From positions 248,001 to 312,000 of the forward strand of contig CALSOR010000002.1 of NCBI GenBank assembly GCA_943788025.1: a stretch of DNA of 64,000 nt. Reading direction: 5' to 3'. The stretch is from JABAAE01 sp905480545. Its GTDB lineage: Bacteria; Planctomycetota; Planctomycetia; Pirellulales; Pirellulaceae. The notes under the pieces are model-generated. The model ran no database searches. It was given only the letters and a program-made list of their open reading frames with translations, and was not told the DNA's origin. The position numbers and the translations under genes are program-made. Below are positions 10,601-18,868 of this stretch, piece after piece (within the stretch, counting starts at the first letter, position 1; each line of letters opens with the position of its first letter).

Positions 10601-11474
10601 GCTTCGCATGGCTGAACAAATTGCAAACGGTAGCAACCCATTGACCGGTCGGGTCGTCGTCAACCGACTATGGCATCATATCTTTGGGCGAGGTATCGTC
10701 GCTTCGCCAGACAATTTCGGTGTACTTGGCCAAAAACCCTCTCATCCTGAGTTACTCGATTACCTTGCCAACGAATTTGTCTCTGATGGCTGGTCGGTGA
10801 AACGGATGTTAAAGCGGATGGTACTCTCGCGGACGTATCGGATGTCGAGTCAAATCAATCCGCAAGCGAAAGAAGTTGACCCCGAGAACATTCTGCTGCA
10901 TCGAAGTTCCATACGACGCTTGCAAGGCGAAGCCATTCGCGATTCGATCTTGGCAATTTCCGGACGGTTGGATCCAAAAGTTTATGGACCGAGCGTTGCA
11001 CTTCATCTGACAGCATTTATGCAAGGCCGTGGGCGACCAGGTCGCAGCGGACCGGTTGATGGCGACGGTCGACGCAGTATTTACACCGAAATTCGACGAA
11101 ATTTTCTACCGCCGATGCTGGTGGCTTTTGATATGCCAATTCCGTTCAATAGCATCGGTCGAAGAAACCTATCCAATGTTCCGGCACAAGCACTCATCAT
11201 GATGAACGATCCGTTTGTTGTTGGACAAGCCGAAGTTTGGGCGAAGAAACTGGTAAGTGAAAAGACCGATATTCCGACCCGCATCTCCCAAATGTATGAG
11301 CAGGCATTTAGCCGCCCGCCGAGTGACGTTGAGCTAAAAAATGCCACAACCTTTATCGAGCTTCAAGCGAAGGAACTGGGCGTCAAACCGGAAGACATTC
11401 CGGCTAACGTTCCGATTTGGAAAGATCTTTGCCACGTTGTCTTCAACGTCAAAGAGTTCATTTACCTGAAGTAA
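7695..11474 (+). CDS. Large DUF1549/DUF1553 cytochrome c-like protein (PSCyt1-PSCyt2-PSD1) with inserted carbohydrate-binding-like region
   Basis: About 1259 residues. After an N-terminal hydrophobic signal (ATG at 7695, four codons after a TTG) come a planctomycete cytochrome c domain with heme-binding CYECHG near residue 69, a DUF1549 region with a second CxxCH (CARCHDHKFD near residue 379), a middle insertion, and a C-terminal DUF1553 region (NRLWHHIFGRGIV, SHPELLDYLA). The insertion contains IEGEDLKVI and LELNVPETNEYIL, resembling CBM6/35-type beta-sandwich modules; a second beta-rich part (FSEPHFGDWFVTGEAFG) follows. This domain set is abundant in planctomycetes and of unknown function; heme binding and extracytoplasmic glycan contact are inferred. 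Its partner is the DUF1501 gene 43 bases downstream. Confidence 0.93.
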   Translation: MRFFNLPVLCCLALATMPFGFSDVLPSSKLTAQEQKAKTKKDDEANPKFSDTEIEYFETKIRPILAKRCYECHGPDLDEVEGELRFSSRGALLRGGETGPAIIPGDPKNSLLIDTINYGEVYEMPPDSKMPADEIALLTEWVTKNAPWPMVNDAHRSEAKGFDLEKRKQDHWCWQAPQKTSIPTVKDSGWPLDPIDHFILQKSEAAGLSMAPAADRRTWIRRVYFDLTGLPPTPSQVKAFEEDRSDKAFERVVDELMASEHFGERWARHWMDLIRYAETCGHEFEYPIPHAYQYRDYLIRAFNSDVPYDQIIKEHIAGDLLDKPRRNPQLGFNESIVGTGFWFLDEATHAPVDVRLDEANHIDNRIDVMSKTFLGLTVACARCHDHKFDAISAKDYYALAGFLQSSRRQLAMLDPNGKIAEAKDKIQQLRRAATAEIREAMKLEFGADKIANYLMAASNAAQALPAKSNAMIEGEDLKVIANNAGETRVQEMSAFGNRWSGAKQLFWLADKTDGELKLELNVPETNEYILKASYTKAPDYGIFQVEINGNKVGKPIDGFHGGVLKQDSIEIGRIELKKGKSELAFKINGTNPKSNPKRYMIGIDFIELIPVKELAKPNLAAQTPATTEDLDPKQLQKWTAALQVAKTDADHPLWLWQQVTKNGEGFDLGVIKRLQESLDRQTEIASHKTVDGKPQLPHLFTDFSEPHFGDWFVTGEAFGNQPTQKGHWDSESNAVYPAGMADSSQYSKKLHGVLRSPTFELQSNEIWYRIKGNNVKIRLIIDGFVMDVYNGLLFSGAAINVNTKDQFQWVRQAGDIRRYKGHRAHIEIIDQGGGYAVVDKVIFSDSGRPDHVSPIVARLLPVLKDAANIDDFTKKYAAAIGSDEFLALPMVTGTDAFQSSLAKTSEMIKAIEREIPNPILAPAMSEGSPENERVFIRGNHKTLGPVANRQLLVALVGEDKIEEEAGSGRLRMAEQIANGSNPLTGRVVVNRLWHHIFGRGIVASPDNFGVLGQKPSHPELLDYLANEFVSDGWSVKRMLKRMVLSRTYRMSSQINPQAKEVDPENILLHRSSIRRLQGEAIRDSILAISGRLDPKVYGPSVALHLTAFMQGRGRPGRSGPVDGDGRRSIYTEIRRNFLPPMLVAFDMPIPFNSIGRRNLSNVPAQALIMMNDPFVVGQAEVWAKKLVSEKTDIPTRISQMYEQAFSRPPSDVELKNATTFIELQAKELGVKPEDIPANVPIWKDLCHVVFNVKEFIYLK

Positions 11475-11517
11475 CTACACTGAAAGCCATCCCGCCCATT
11501 AGCGTTCCACAGAAATC

Positions 11518-13002
11518 ATGAAAAACAAAAATCACCACTGCGGTCGATATCAACCATCCGGATTTTCCCGTCGTGAAATGCTTCAAAAGTCGGCATGCGG
11601 TTTTGGTGCGGTTGCGTTGTCCGCATTGATGAATGACAAGAGTTACAGCGGGAATCTTTCACCAACACTCAACCCATTAGATGATGAATCCGGGCGGCAG
11701 ATTTTCAAAGACCCCCTTGCGCCTAAAAAGCCACATTTCGGTGCAAAAATCGAGCATGTTATTTATCTGTACATGGACGGTGGACCGTCGCAAGTTGATA
11801 CATTTGACCCGAAACCAATGCTTGACAAGCAAAATGGGAAACCTTTTTCCATGAAAATTGAACCGACTCAGTTCAATAACATCGGGAAGACGTTGGCCAG
11901 CCCGTGGAAGTTTAAAAACTACGGCGAGTCAGGCACCCCAGTATCTGAGTTGTTCCCGAATGTCGCGAAACATGTTGACGATATGGCGGTCATCCGTTCG
12001 ATGACGTCTAACTTTTCAGAACACACGAACGCGAATTACTTTTTGCACACCGGCAACGGTTTTCAGGGTCGTCCGAGTATGGGGGCTTGGGTCGGCTATG
12101 GATTAGGAAGTGAATGTCGCGATCTCCCAGGCTTTGTTGTGCTCAATGGTGGTCTTATTCCACCGGGTGGCCTCGACTGCTTCAACAGCGGATTTCTTCC
12201 AGCAAGTTATCAAGGTTCAATCTTCAATGCCGGGAACAATCCGGTTGCCAATATTCAGCGCACAGAACGCTCTGACAAGCTGCAAAAAAACAAACTTGCC
12301 CTTCTAAAAAAGCTTGATTCAGAAGTCAGTGAGCAAACCGGTCGCGTCGATCAAATCGAATCAGCGATCGCCAATTATGAACTGGCCTACCGCATGCAAG
12401 CCGTTGTGCCTGAGTTGACCAGTCTTGCGGGAGAAACCGAACAAACGAAAGAGATGTACGGTTTTAATCACAAGTGGAATGGCACGAAAATTTTTGGACG
12501 GCAATGCCTGTTGGCACGACGCTTGGTTGAAAAAGGCGTACGCTTTATCGAGTTAACCTGCCCGGGTGTTGGACATGATCGATGGGACCAACATGGCAAT
12601 CTAAAAAAAGGGCATGAGGACAATTCGCGGAGCGTTGACCAGCCGATCGGTGCGTTGCTCACCGACCTGAAACAGCGGGGATTGTTTGAAAAGACGTTGG
12701 TCGTTTGGTCAGGCGAATTTGGACGCACGCCCTTTGCACAGGGCTCCAATGGACGTGACCATAATCCGTTTGGGTTCTCGATGTGGATGGCAGGAGGCGG
12801 AATCAAAGGCGGAACCGTCGTTGGATCGACAGATGAATTTGGCTACAAAGCTGTTGCCGATCGATTCCAAATCCACGACATGCACGCAACGATGCTGCAT
12901 TTGCTCGGCATGGACCATGAGAAACTGACTTATCGCTATAGCGGTCGGGACATGCGTTTGACCGATGTGCATGGAAAACTGATCAAACAGATACTTGCGT
13001 AG
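11518..13002 (+). CDS. DUF1501 protein, Tat-exported, partner of the upstream cytochrome-like protein
   Basis: A 494-residue DUF1501 protein. The N-terminus has a twin-arginine motif (FSRREMLQKSACGFG) and a hydrophobic stretch, so Tat export is expected. Family motifs are MDGGPSQVDTFDPKP near residue 90, SGEFGRTPFAQG, GRDHNPFGFS and the C-terminal GRDMRLTDVHG. The fold resembles the alkaline phosphatase/sulfatase superfamily, but no reaction is established. It follows the DUF1549/DUF1553 gene by 43 bases on the same strand, a linkage seen again at 29760-34368 in this window, which argues that the two products act together outside the cytoplasm. Confidence 0.93.
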   Translation: MKNKNHHCGRYQPSGFSRREMLQKSACGFGAVALSALMNDKSYSGNLSPTLNPLDDESGRQIFKDPLAPKKPHFGAKIEHVIYLYMDGGPSQVDTFDPKPMLDKQNGKPFSMKIEPTQFNNIGKTLASPWKFKNYGESGTPVSELFPNVAKHVDDMAVIRSMTSNFSEHTNANYFLHTGNGFQGRPSMGAWVGYGLGSECRDLPGFVVLNGGLIPPGGLDCFNSGFLPASYQGSIFNAGNNPVANIQRTERSDKLQKNKLALLKKLDSEVSEQTGRVDQIESAIANYELAYRMQAVVPELTSLAGETEQTKEMYGFNHKWNGTKIFGRQCLLARRLVEKGVRFIELTCPGVGHDRWDQHGNLKKGHEDNSRSVDQPIGALLTDLKQRGLFEKTLVVWSGEFGRTPFAQGSNGRDHNPFGFSMWMAGGGIKGGTVVGSTDEFGYKAVADRFQIHDMHATMLHLLGMDHEKLTYRYSGRDMRLTDVHGKLIKQILA

Positions 13003-13115
13003 GTTTGGAACGGTTTTTACGCAACACGAAATTGACTCACTTTCGATGCTGAAACAGTCGAACTCTATTCAGAGAAAAACTCATCCTCTCTGCCCTTAAT
13101 TCTACGGATTGAAAG

Positions 13116-13370
13116 ATGCCGGATCGCTCGAAATTCCAAAGTAAGGTCATTAAAAATTATTACAACAATCGCGAGAATATTGCGATTCAACGGTTGCAAG
13201 AATTGGTAACCGAGTTGTACTTGACCGAGGGTAAAAAGCGAAAACAAAATTGGAAACATGTAGAAACCCATCTACTTAAAATGGAAGTCAAGCAAGCAAC
13301 AATTGACCATCTCATTGAACAGGACAATCCTGAGCTGGTTGCGAATTTGATCAAGAAATTGGATAAATAG
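13116..13370 (+). CDS. Small helical protein of unknown function
   Basis: An 84-residue protein with a high proportion of charged residues and no signal peptide or membrane segment. The sequence is continuous alpha helix by composition (RENIAIQRLQELVTELYL, then a second Lys-rich helix and a third ending in IKKLDK), resembling a small helical bundle. I do not recognise the family. It starts at an ATG, lies between the DUF1501 gene and the YjbQ gene on the same strand, and its codon use is like that of the neighbours, so I consider it real. Confidence 0.65.
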   Translation: MPDRSKFQSKVIKNYYNNRENIAIQRLQELVTELYLTEGKKRKQNWKHVETHLLKMEVKQATIDHLIEQDNPELVANLIKKLDK

Positions 13371-13551
13371 TCCGCACACTTCGCAAGACACCTTTTGGCA
13401 CGCAGCCATCTAAAGCGTCGAAGGACCTGGACCTGGAGCATGTCAAGGAACGGGGAAATTGGCGTTTCGATCAAAGGGTGACAAGATGTTGTCGATACAA
13501 AAAGCGATCCTCGAATTCAAATTTACTTGGCAGGTTAAGACATAAACGAAC

Positions 13552-13971
13552 GTGGCTTGGTTTCAAAAACAGATTTCGATTTCTGCAAAGCGTCGTGGTT
13601 TTCATTTAGTCACGCGTGAGATCCTGGAGAGCGTTCCGGAATTATCGAAAGTTACCGTCGGATTGATGCATATCTTTATTCAGCATACGTCTGCAAGTTT
13701 AACGATTAATGAAAATGCCGATCCAGAAGTCCGGGTCGATTTCGAGACGGCGATGAACGACATTTGTCACGAGCATCCCAACTTTATTCACACTTACGAA
13801 GGCCCGGACGATATGCCGGCTCATGTAAAGTCATCTCTGCTTGGCAACTCGCTAAGCATACCAATTTCCGGTGGAAGCCCCGCACTTGGAACATGGCAAG
13901 GTATTTACCTATGTGAACATCGCGATCACGCAACGTCTCGACGCTTGGTGATCACCGTTCACGGTGAGTAG
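13552..13971 (+). CDS. YjbQ family protein (UPF0047)
   Basis: A 139-residue protein of the YjbQ/UPF0047 family, of normal length. The start is a GTG giving MAWFQKQISISAK. Family hallmarks are HIFIQHTSASLTINENADP, with the conserved His and Ser-rich loop, and the C-terminal LGTWQGIYLCEHRD. YjbQ proteins have a compact fold that can replace thiamine phosphate synthase weakly in E. coli, and the true substrate is not settled. It is a single gene here; no thiamine genes are near. Confidence 0.92.
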   Translation: MAWFQKQISISAKRRGFHLVTREILESVPELSKVTVGLMHIFIQHTSASLTINENADPEVRVDFETAMNDICHEHPNFIHTYEGPDDMPAHVKSSLLGNSLSIPISGGSPALGTWQGIYLCEHRDHATSRRLVITVHGE

Positions 13972-14219
13972 TTGCCCACCAGCAACAATGTGCAGGCCGA
14001 ATCGGCAAAAGTCACCTGGGTCATTAGAGTGGCGGGCTTTGCGGCATGATCTTGCTTACAGGCCCGCTATTCTCAATACGATCAAATCAACCCTTTCTTT
14101 TGTGGATCACACAGAATTTCGGGCGAAGCATTTCTTAGCAAGCCAATCCAGTGCGCTCAACGAGTTATTATCAACGAGCTATTACTAACGCGACTTGCTT
14201 CAACAGAAAGATCGAGAGA

Positions 14220-15380
14220 CTAACCTCTGGCTTGCATGGTAAGCTGCTCGAGCAGTTGGGTTCGAGAATAACGCAACTCGCCAAATCGACGCATCCATAG
14301 ATCAGCTTCGGTGGGCGTCGGTGCTTGCCCGACAATCTCCCGAAATACCGCACGAACCCAAGCACTAACATTACCACCCATTCGCGCGAAGAACTCCTCA
14401 CTCGCCATTAAGTCTGCTGGCAAACGCTCCACGCGTTGGACGATATCAGGCGTCCGCTCGAAAGCTGCCATTTCCATGGCAGTTGGTAACCGCTGGAGAT
14501 AACGCTGGTAGGCTGAAACAATTTTCTGCCGGTAATTAACTGAGGGCACATACCCTGTCTCGAAGAAGTTCCCACCGGAAGAGGAGTACGTTACGGGAGT
14601 GAGAACCAATTGAGCGTTGCTTGGATTACCCTTTGTAAGAACATACGCTGGGCGCCGAGTTTGATAGATTGTCCGTCCGCCCGACGTGATAAAGGCCCGG
14701 AGAAAATAGGTATCGTTATTGGAAATGTATCGAGTGTCGTAGTTCAGCTGAAAAGGAACGTTTCCAACACCAAAACTTGACAAACGAAACGAAGTTTCAC
14801 CGTTGCGGACTTGAAATGACGGACGGCTCTGATTCTCTAGACGGATCGTTACCACAGCATCCATGGGCAGCCTTCGGCCATCAACAACGGAAAGAGTCCC
14901 TTTCAGGCCCGAAACCCGAGTTCCCAGCTGGATGTTAAAAGACCTTAGACGCCCCAGTCGCCGATCCATCATTAGCATTGAAACACGACCTCTCGAATTG
15001 GCGTGCCGGCTCACTTCCTCTTCAAGATCGTAAATTTGATTTCCAACGCGGCCAACTTGGTCACCGGCGACGCAAACGATGACATCACCGGGAACCACCC
15101 CTGCACGCTCGGCAGCTGAATCGCGTACGACTTGGCGCACCACAGCACCGGTATCCGTATTGTCTGAGATGACACCGAATTGCCAACTGCGATTAGCCGA
15201 CGGCGACGTTTCCAGCCAGCCGCCTTCCCAGCGACGGTCCACATTGGAGGTGGAAGATGTATCAAATGAACGATCACCCCAACCCACCTGTGCACTGATT
15301 TGCTGAGGAGTGATTGCGACGGCCAATAGGAGCATTATCCAGCATCCAAAGCACATCATTCTCAAGCGAGTCACGTTCAT
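14220..15380 (-). CDS. Secreted PDZ protein with YbaY-like and DUF4214-like regions
   Basis: About 386 residues. The start at 15380 is preceded by AGGAA at good spacing and gives a signal peptide (WIMLLLAVAITPQQISAQ). The mature protein has a PDZ domain near residues 65-145 (QFGVISDNTDTGAVVRQV, then RAGVVPGDVIVCVAGDQVG), a region near 160-265 resembling the YbaY/YscW lipoprotein fold (LKGTLSVVDGRRLPMDAVV, then VPFQLNYDTRYI), and a C-terminal helical region with DUF4214-like spacing (YQRYLQRLPTAMEMAAFE). A protein-binding or quality-control role at the cell surface is inferred. The PstS-like gene lies upstream, also on the minus strand. Confidence 0.85.
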   Translation of the reverse strand: MNVTRLRMMCFGCWIMLLLAVAITPQQISAQVGWGDRSFDTSSTSNVDRRWEGGWLETSPSANRSWQFGVISDNTDTGAVVRQVVRDSAAERAGVVPGDVIVCVAGDQVGRVGNQIYDLEEEVSRHANSRGRVSMLMMDRRLGRLRSFNIQLGTRVSGLKGTLSVVDGRRLPMDAVVTIRLENQSRPSFQVRNGETSFRLSSFGVGNVPFQLNYDTRYISNNDTYFLRAFITSGGRTIYQTRRPAYVLTKGNPSNAQLVLTPVTYSSSGGNFFETGYVPSVNYRQKIVSAYQRYLQRLPTAMEMAAFERTPDIVQRVERLPADLMASEEFFARMGGNVSAWVRAVFREIVGQAPTPTEADLWMRRFGELRYSRTQLLEQLTMQARG

Positions 15381-15494
15381 TAATATTTCCTGTTTAACCA
15401 TCTTCTTTGTTTGGTACCTGCTTGAAACGGCAAAACGCCGATGCAAATTTATCGTATTTGATTCACACTTTTCGCGGACAATCGCAGCGGACAA

Positions 15495-16553
15495 CTATTG
15501 CTTGCTTGCCTTTTCTACTTTCAGCTTCGACATTTCGCCGCGCAACGTAGGTGGATCGAACGGATAAAAGCCTGCCAGAATTGCGTTGACCTGTCCGCTT
15601 TGAGACAACGCATACTTGGCAAATTCACGATTCGCTGCTGATCGTTTACTTTGAGCGTCCAGATCGAAGATCAGCGTAAGCGGACGGGTAATCGGATAAT
15701 GCCCCAACAGGATTTCGTGTTCATCGCCTTCGATGACGGTCCCGTTGTTTCTCAATTTCAATCGGCGGACCGATTTATTACTGTATTTGTAGTCGGAAAT
15801 TGCAATTGCTTGCGGATCTTTCCCAACCGCACGAACAACTTCCGCATTGGAACTCATCTCGCTTTCAGATTTTCGCACCGCGTGGAGATGAAAGAGGTAG
15901 GTCTCAACAAATTTTCGTGTACCACTCTTCTTGTCTCGCCCCACTATGTGAATTGGTTTTTGCGAAAGCTCACCCGCGACACCGACTGCATCCCAGTTCA
16001 CTTCGGCTCCAGAATCTTTTGCGCAGAACAAAGACACTAATTGCGGGTAGGTGATCACTTCCAAAGGATTACTCGCATGAACGAAAACACCCAACGGTTC
16101 CCGAGCGACCTGAATTGCCACGGGCTGCTTCAGGCCTGCAGCTTTCAACTTGGTAAGGTCATCAGTGGAAATTGGCCTGGAGAGCATTCCGATACTGGAG
16201 GGGTTCTTGGACAGTCTATCCACCACAGTTTCTGATCCTTCGGCGGAGATGATAAACGTTGACTCCTTATGGAATTTTTTAAAACCCCTCCCCCAGCTGT
16301 GGGCGAGCCCGTCCATGCTTGTCGAGCCGAAAATATCAATCTCGCCTGTTGCTGCTTTCGCTTCCGGCAAGTATGGGTCGATCGCATCCAGTAAAGCGCT
16401 GATTTCTTCCGTGGACAATTTTTTGTCCGCGCTGAATTGAGGTGCCGTTTTAACCGGATCCTTCGATACGACTTCCTGAGCAGGCATGGGCTGACAGAAA
16501 GCGATTACTAGAGGCATCGAGAAAAAACAGGCGATGCGAGTCAACAAAGTCAT
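15495..16553 (-). CDS. PstS-like phosphate/substrate-binding periplasmic protein
   Basis: A 352-residue periplasmic binding protein. The N-terminal hydrophobic stretch and AQE site form a signal peptide. The ligand-binding fold of the PstS type is indicated by IDIFGSTSMDGLAHSWGRGF, SEGSETVVDRL, the GMLSRPIS segment, HIVGRDKKSGTRKFVETYL and the late FAKYALSQSGQ segment. PstS proteins bind phosphate for an ABC importer, but no pstC, pstA, pstB or phoU gene is adjacent, so the ligand may differ, as in planctomycete PstS-like proteins used for adhesion or sensing. The PDZ protein follows on the same strand, about 114 bases after its stop. Confidence 0.88.
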   Translation of the reverse strand: MTLLTRIACFFSMPLVIAFCQPMPAQEVVSKDPVKTAPQFSADKKLSTEEISALLDAIDPYLPEAKAATGEIDIFGSTSMDGLAHSWGRGFKKFHKESTFIISAEGSETVVDRLSKNPSSIGMLSRPISTDDLTKLKAAGLKQPVAIQVAREPLGVFVHASNPLEVITYPQLVSLFCAKDSGAEVNWDAVGVAGELSQKPIHIVGRDKKSGTRKFVETYLFHLHAVRKSESEMSSNAEVVRAVGKDPQAIAISDYKYSNKSVRRLKLRNNGTVIEGDEHEILLGHYPITRPLTLIFDLDAQSKRSAANREFAKYALSQSGQVNAILAGFYPFDPPTLRGEMSKLKVEKASKQ

Positions 16554-17359
16554 TAAGACCCTCCGTTTTGAAAACGTAATTTAAAATTAATAACCCATAT
16601 GTTTTTTTACATCAATACCGATACAATGCGGTTACATTGGCAGAACCGGTTCAGCAAAACCAAATACGGCGGCCTTGAATCTGATCGCCATTATCTTCAA
16701 TGGAACGTTGTATTGGCGGAACTCGAATTTACAGAATCCGTTGGGTGCAATTTGGTAAGCAATGGCACACAACGAAAACGCCCCCGAAACCGAATCCAAA
16801 GAAAACAGACAACCAGTTACGTGATCACAAGCGTCAGGCACATAGACGGCATTACTTTTGAGTGCCGGAAAAGCGACGACATCACTTCGATTCTCCTGCA
16901 GCCTGTTGCGAAATAATAACCGATCAACATCGCCTACAGTAGAAAGATGTCTGTAACAAGCGGTACAGCAATACGGTTTTATGGACGTTTGAGAGTCGCC
17001 CCCTGCGATGTGTTCGAAACAAGTGAGACCTTCGCCGTGGGTGAAGTCAGCACAAACGGCGTGGAATTCCTATGGCCTAACTTCACGCTTGCCAACTCAA
17101 CAAAAGGCCATGAAGACCAAGTCTCATACTGATGACTTGCAATCATTGCATCAACGCGACATCGAGCCGAGAGACCGCCCAAGTTTCGGAAAGTCAAATT
17201 TCTGCAAAATTGCCATCGTCATCCATGCGAGGATCCTAACCAAATCAGAAGGTACCAAATCAGAAGGCACCAAATCAGAAGGCACCAATCCGCCCCGAAC
17301 TGTGTAAACGATAATCAAAGGCATTGATGCCAACTATCATTTTCATTTCATCGACTCAG
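16554..17359. other. 806 bp region without a supported gene, containing a 15 bp tandem repeat
   Basis: Several short open frames exist on both strands (the longest, 105 codons at 16599-16916 on plus, has no signal, motif or recognisable similarity) and none is convincing. The start of the region, upstream of the PstS-like gene, is AT-rich and may hold its promoter. A 15 bp tandem repeat occupies 17239-17283. Confidence 0.6.
17239..17283. repeat. 3 x 15 bp tandem repeat
   Basis: Three adjacent copies of the 15-mer ACCAAATCAGAAGGY, the first ending in T and the others in C, followed by a partial fourth (ACCAA). It lies in non-coding sequence. Because the unit is a multiple of three it would read as a five-residue repeat in any frame, but no supported gene covers it. 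Confidence 0.9.
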
Positions 17360-18769
17360 CTATTGATTAACCGACGCCGATAGTTGCTTCGGAATTTCCA
17401 ACGCCGGTTTTGAACTGGCAATATCGGTTTCGACTCCCATCTCGGCAAGGAGGACTTCTAGACCTTTATCAATGTCGCTGCCCAAGACTTCTTTGTAACG
17501 AATGACGCCCTTGGCATCGATCAAGTAAACAGTCGGCCAAGCTGAAACATTCCACTGAGCCGCAATATTACCCAATCGGCCACGTGGTCCATTCCAATAG
17601 TTTCGCCAAATCAGATTCTCTTCCTCGGCAGACTTTCGTGCGTAATCGAGTTTGCGATCCGAATTAACACCAATCAAAACGAACGGTTTTCCCGCAAGAT
17701 TTTTGACCAGGTCTCGCTCGTGCGGGTACATCGCTCGGCACGGCGGACACCATTGCCCCCAAAAATCGAGCATCACAATTTTGCCGCGATAATCGCTCAA
17801 TTTAAATTCGATGTCATCGAAATCTTTTCCAACAATGTCCGGTGCAACCTGACCTACGTTTAAGTTTTCAAGTTCAAAGATTGGCCCTGTTACAATTTCA
17901 CTGAATGGCCGACCACTTCGAGATTTAACATCACCCATGTTATCTCGAATTTCAATCATCATTTTCAGGAGATCTTTTCTCACTTCAGGTTTGCGATTGT
18001 AAATATATTGAACCTGGTCAGCTGGAAGCCGGTCTTCCAAAGCCTTGTTGTAGGCGATCGTGGAAGCAAACGTAGGGAACTGGTCAAAGTACTCGTAAAA
18101 GACATGAGTCGTCTGAGCCTTCACAGTTTCCGAATTCGCGATTTTGATCATCTTTCGCATCCAGTTCTCCAACTGCATACTCGGAATTTCTTCTAGATAA
18201 CTTTCGCAGATCTTTTGCCATTGCACCCGCTCGCCATGGTTGTCCAGTACAAAATCCATCGCCGCGGGAAACTCTTTGGCATCCGTACGGTTGATCACGA
18301 TTTGCATGGACGCTTCAAACGATGCATCGCTTTTGGGAAATTTTTTCGCAAGTGCGAGCAGCTCGCTGGTATACCAAGGCACAGGGTTGTTGGCGTCAAA
18401 GACTTTTTGTTTCTCGTCGTTGCTCTGGGCAGCAGCAATTAGCTCGTTAAGCTCCTCCGCCTTGGCTTTGAATTTGATATTCAGTTTTTCAAGACTCTCA
18501 GACGCCAATTTCGCCCGTTCTTCATCTGACAAATCGGCGACGAATGATTCTTTTGAAGTGATTGGGGTTGAAGACGTCACCGCGGAATCCGTTTCCTCAC
18601 TTGATACGATTTGCGCCGTCGATGAACCAGCAGACGCTACAGACTTTTTCCCAGCCATTGACTTGATGTTGACGCCATCGACCCGTTGAGTGCAACCTGA
18701 ACTGACAACAGTCGACAACGCGAGTAAAGCGATGGACAGAAAACCGAATGCAGAGTTATAGCGTTTCAT
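17360..18769 (-). CDS. TlpA/ResA-like thioredoxin-fold lipoprotein
   Basis: A 469-residue lipoprotein: the signal sequence ends in a lipobox (VVSSGC), so the Cys near residue 26 is probably lipid-anchored. A long helical middle part (about residues 75-310) of repeated helices is followed by a C-terminal thioredoxin/TlpA domain with VGQVAPDIVGKDFDD, the redox motif WGQWCPPC (cysteines near 340 and 343) and a cis-Pro region (SAWPTVYLID). TlpA/ResA proteins keep cysteines of exported proteins reduced, for example in cytochrome c maturation; that would fit the many CxxCH proteins in this window, but the link is inferred. It lies downstream of the amidotransferase-like fusion gene on the same strand. 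Confidence 0.9.
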   Translation of the reverse strand: MKRYNSAFGFLSIALLALSTVVSSGCTQRVDGVNIKSMAGKKSVASAGSSTAQIVSSEETDSAVTSSTPITSKESFVADLSDEERAKLASESLEKLNIKFKAKAEELNELIAAAQSNDEKQKVFDANNPVPWYTSELLALAKKFPKSDASFEASMQIVINRTDAKEFPAAMDFVLDNHGERVQWQKICESYLEEIPSMQLENWMRKMIKIANSETVKAQTTHVFYEYFDQFPTFASTIAYNKALEDRLPADQVQYIYNRKPEVRKDLLKMMIEIRDNMGDVKSRSGRPFSEIVTGPIFELENLNVGQVAPDIVGKDFDDIEFKLSDYRGKIVMLDFWGQWCPPCRAMYPHERDLVKNLAGKPFVLIGVNSDRKLDYARKSAEEENLIWRNYWNGPRGRLGNIAAQWNVSAWPTVYLIDAKGVIRYKEVLGSDIDKGLEVLLAEMGVETDIASSKPALEIPKQLSASVNQ

Positions 18770-18868
18770 GGCTTTGGGGCTTTTTGTAGAGAGTTAAATG
18801 CTTCTCGAATCCTCGATTTTAACGGAAAAGTCGATTCGCGTTCACCGGCAATCCATGCATTTGGCCAA

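Noticed and set aside
13964..14188. Open frame after the YjbQ gene, on the same strand
   Set aside because: It overlaps the YjbQ end by eight bases, has no ribosome binding site and no recognisable motif.
16586..16598. ATTAATAACCCAT also found at 63427-63439
   Set aside because: Short AT-rich match, likely coincidental.
16599..16916. 105-codon open frame upstream of the PstS-like gene
   Set aside because: No signal, domain or consistent amino acid composition; the frame is probably chance.
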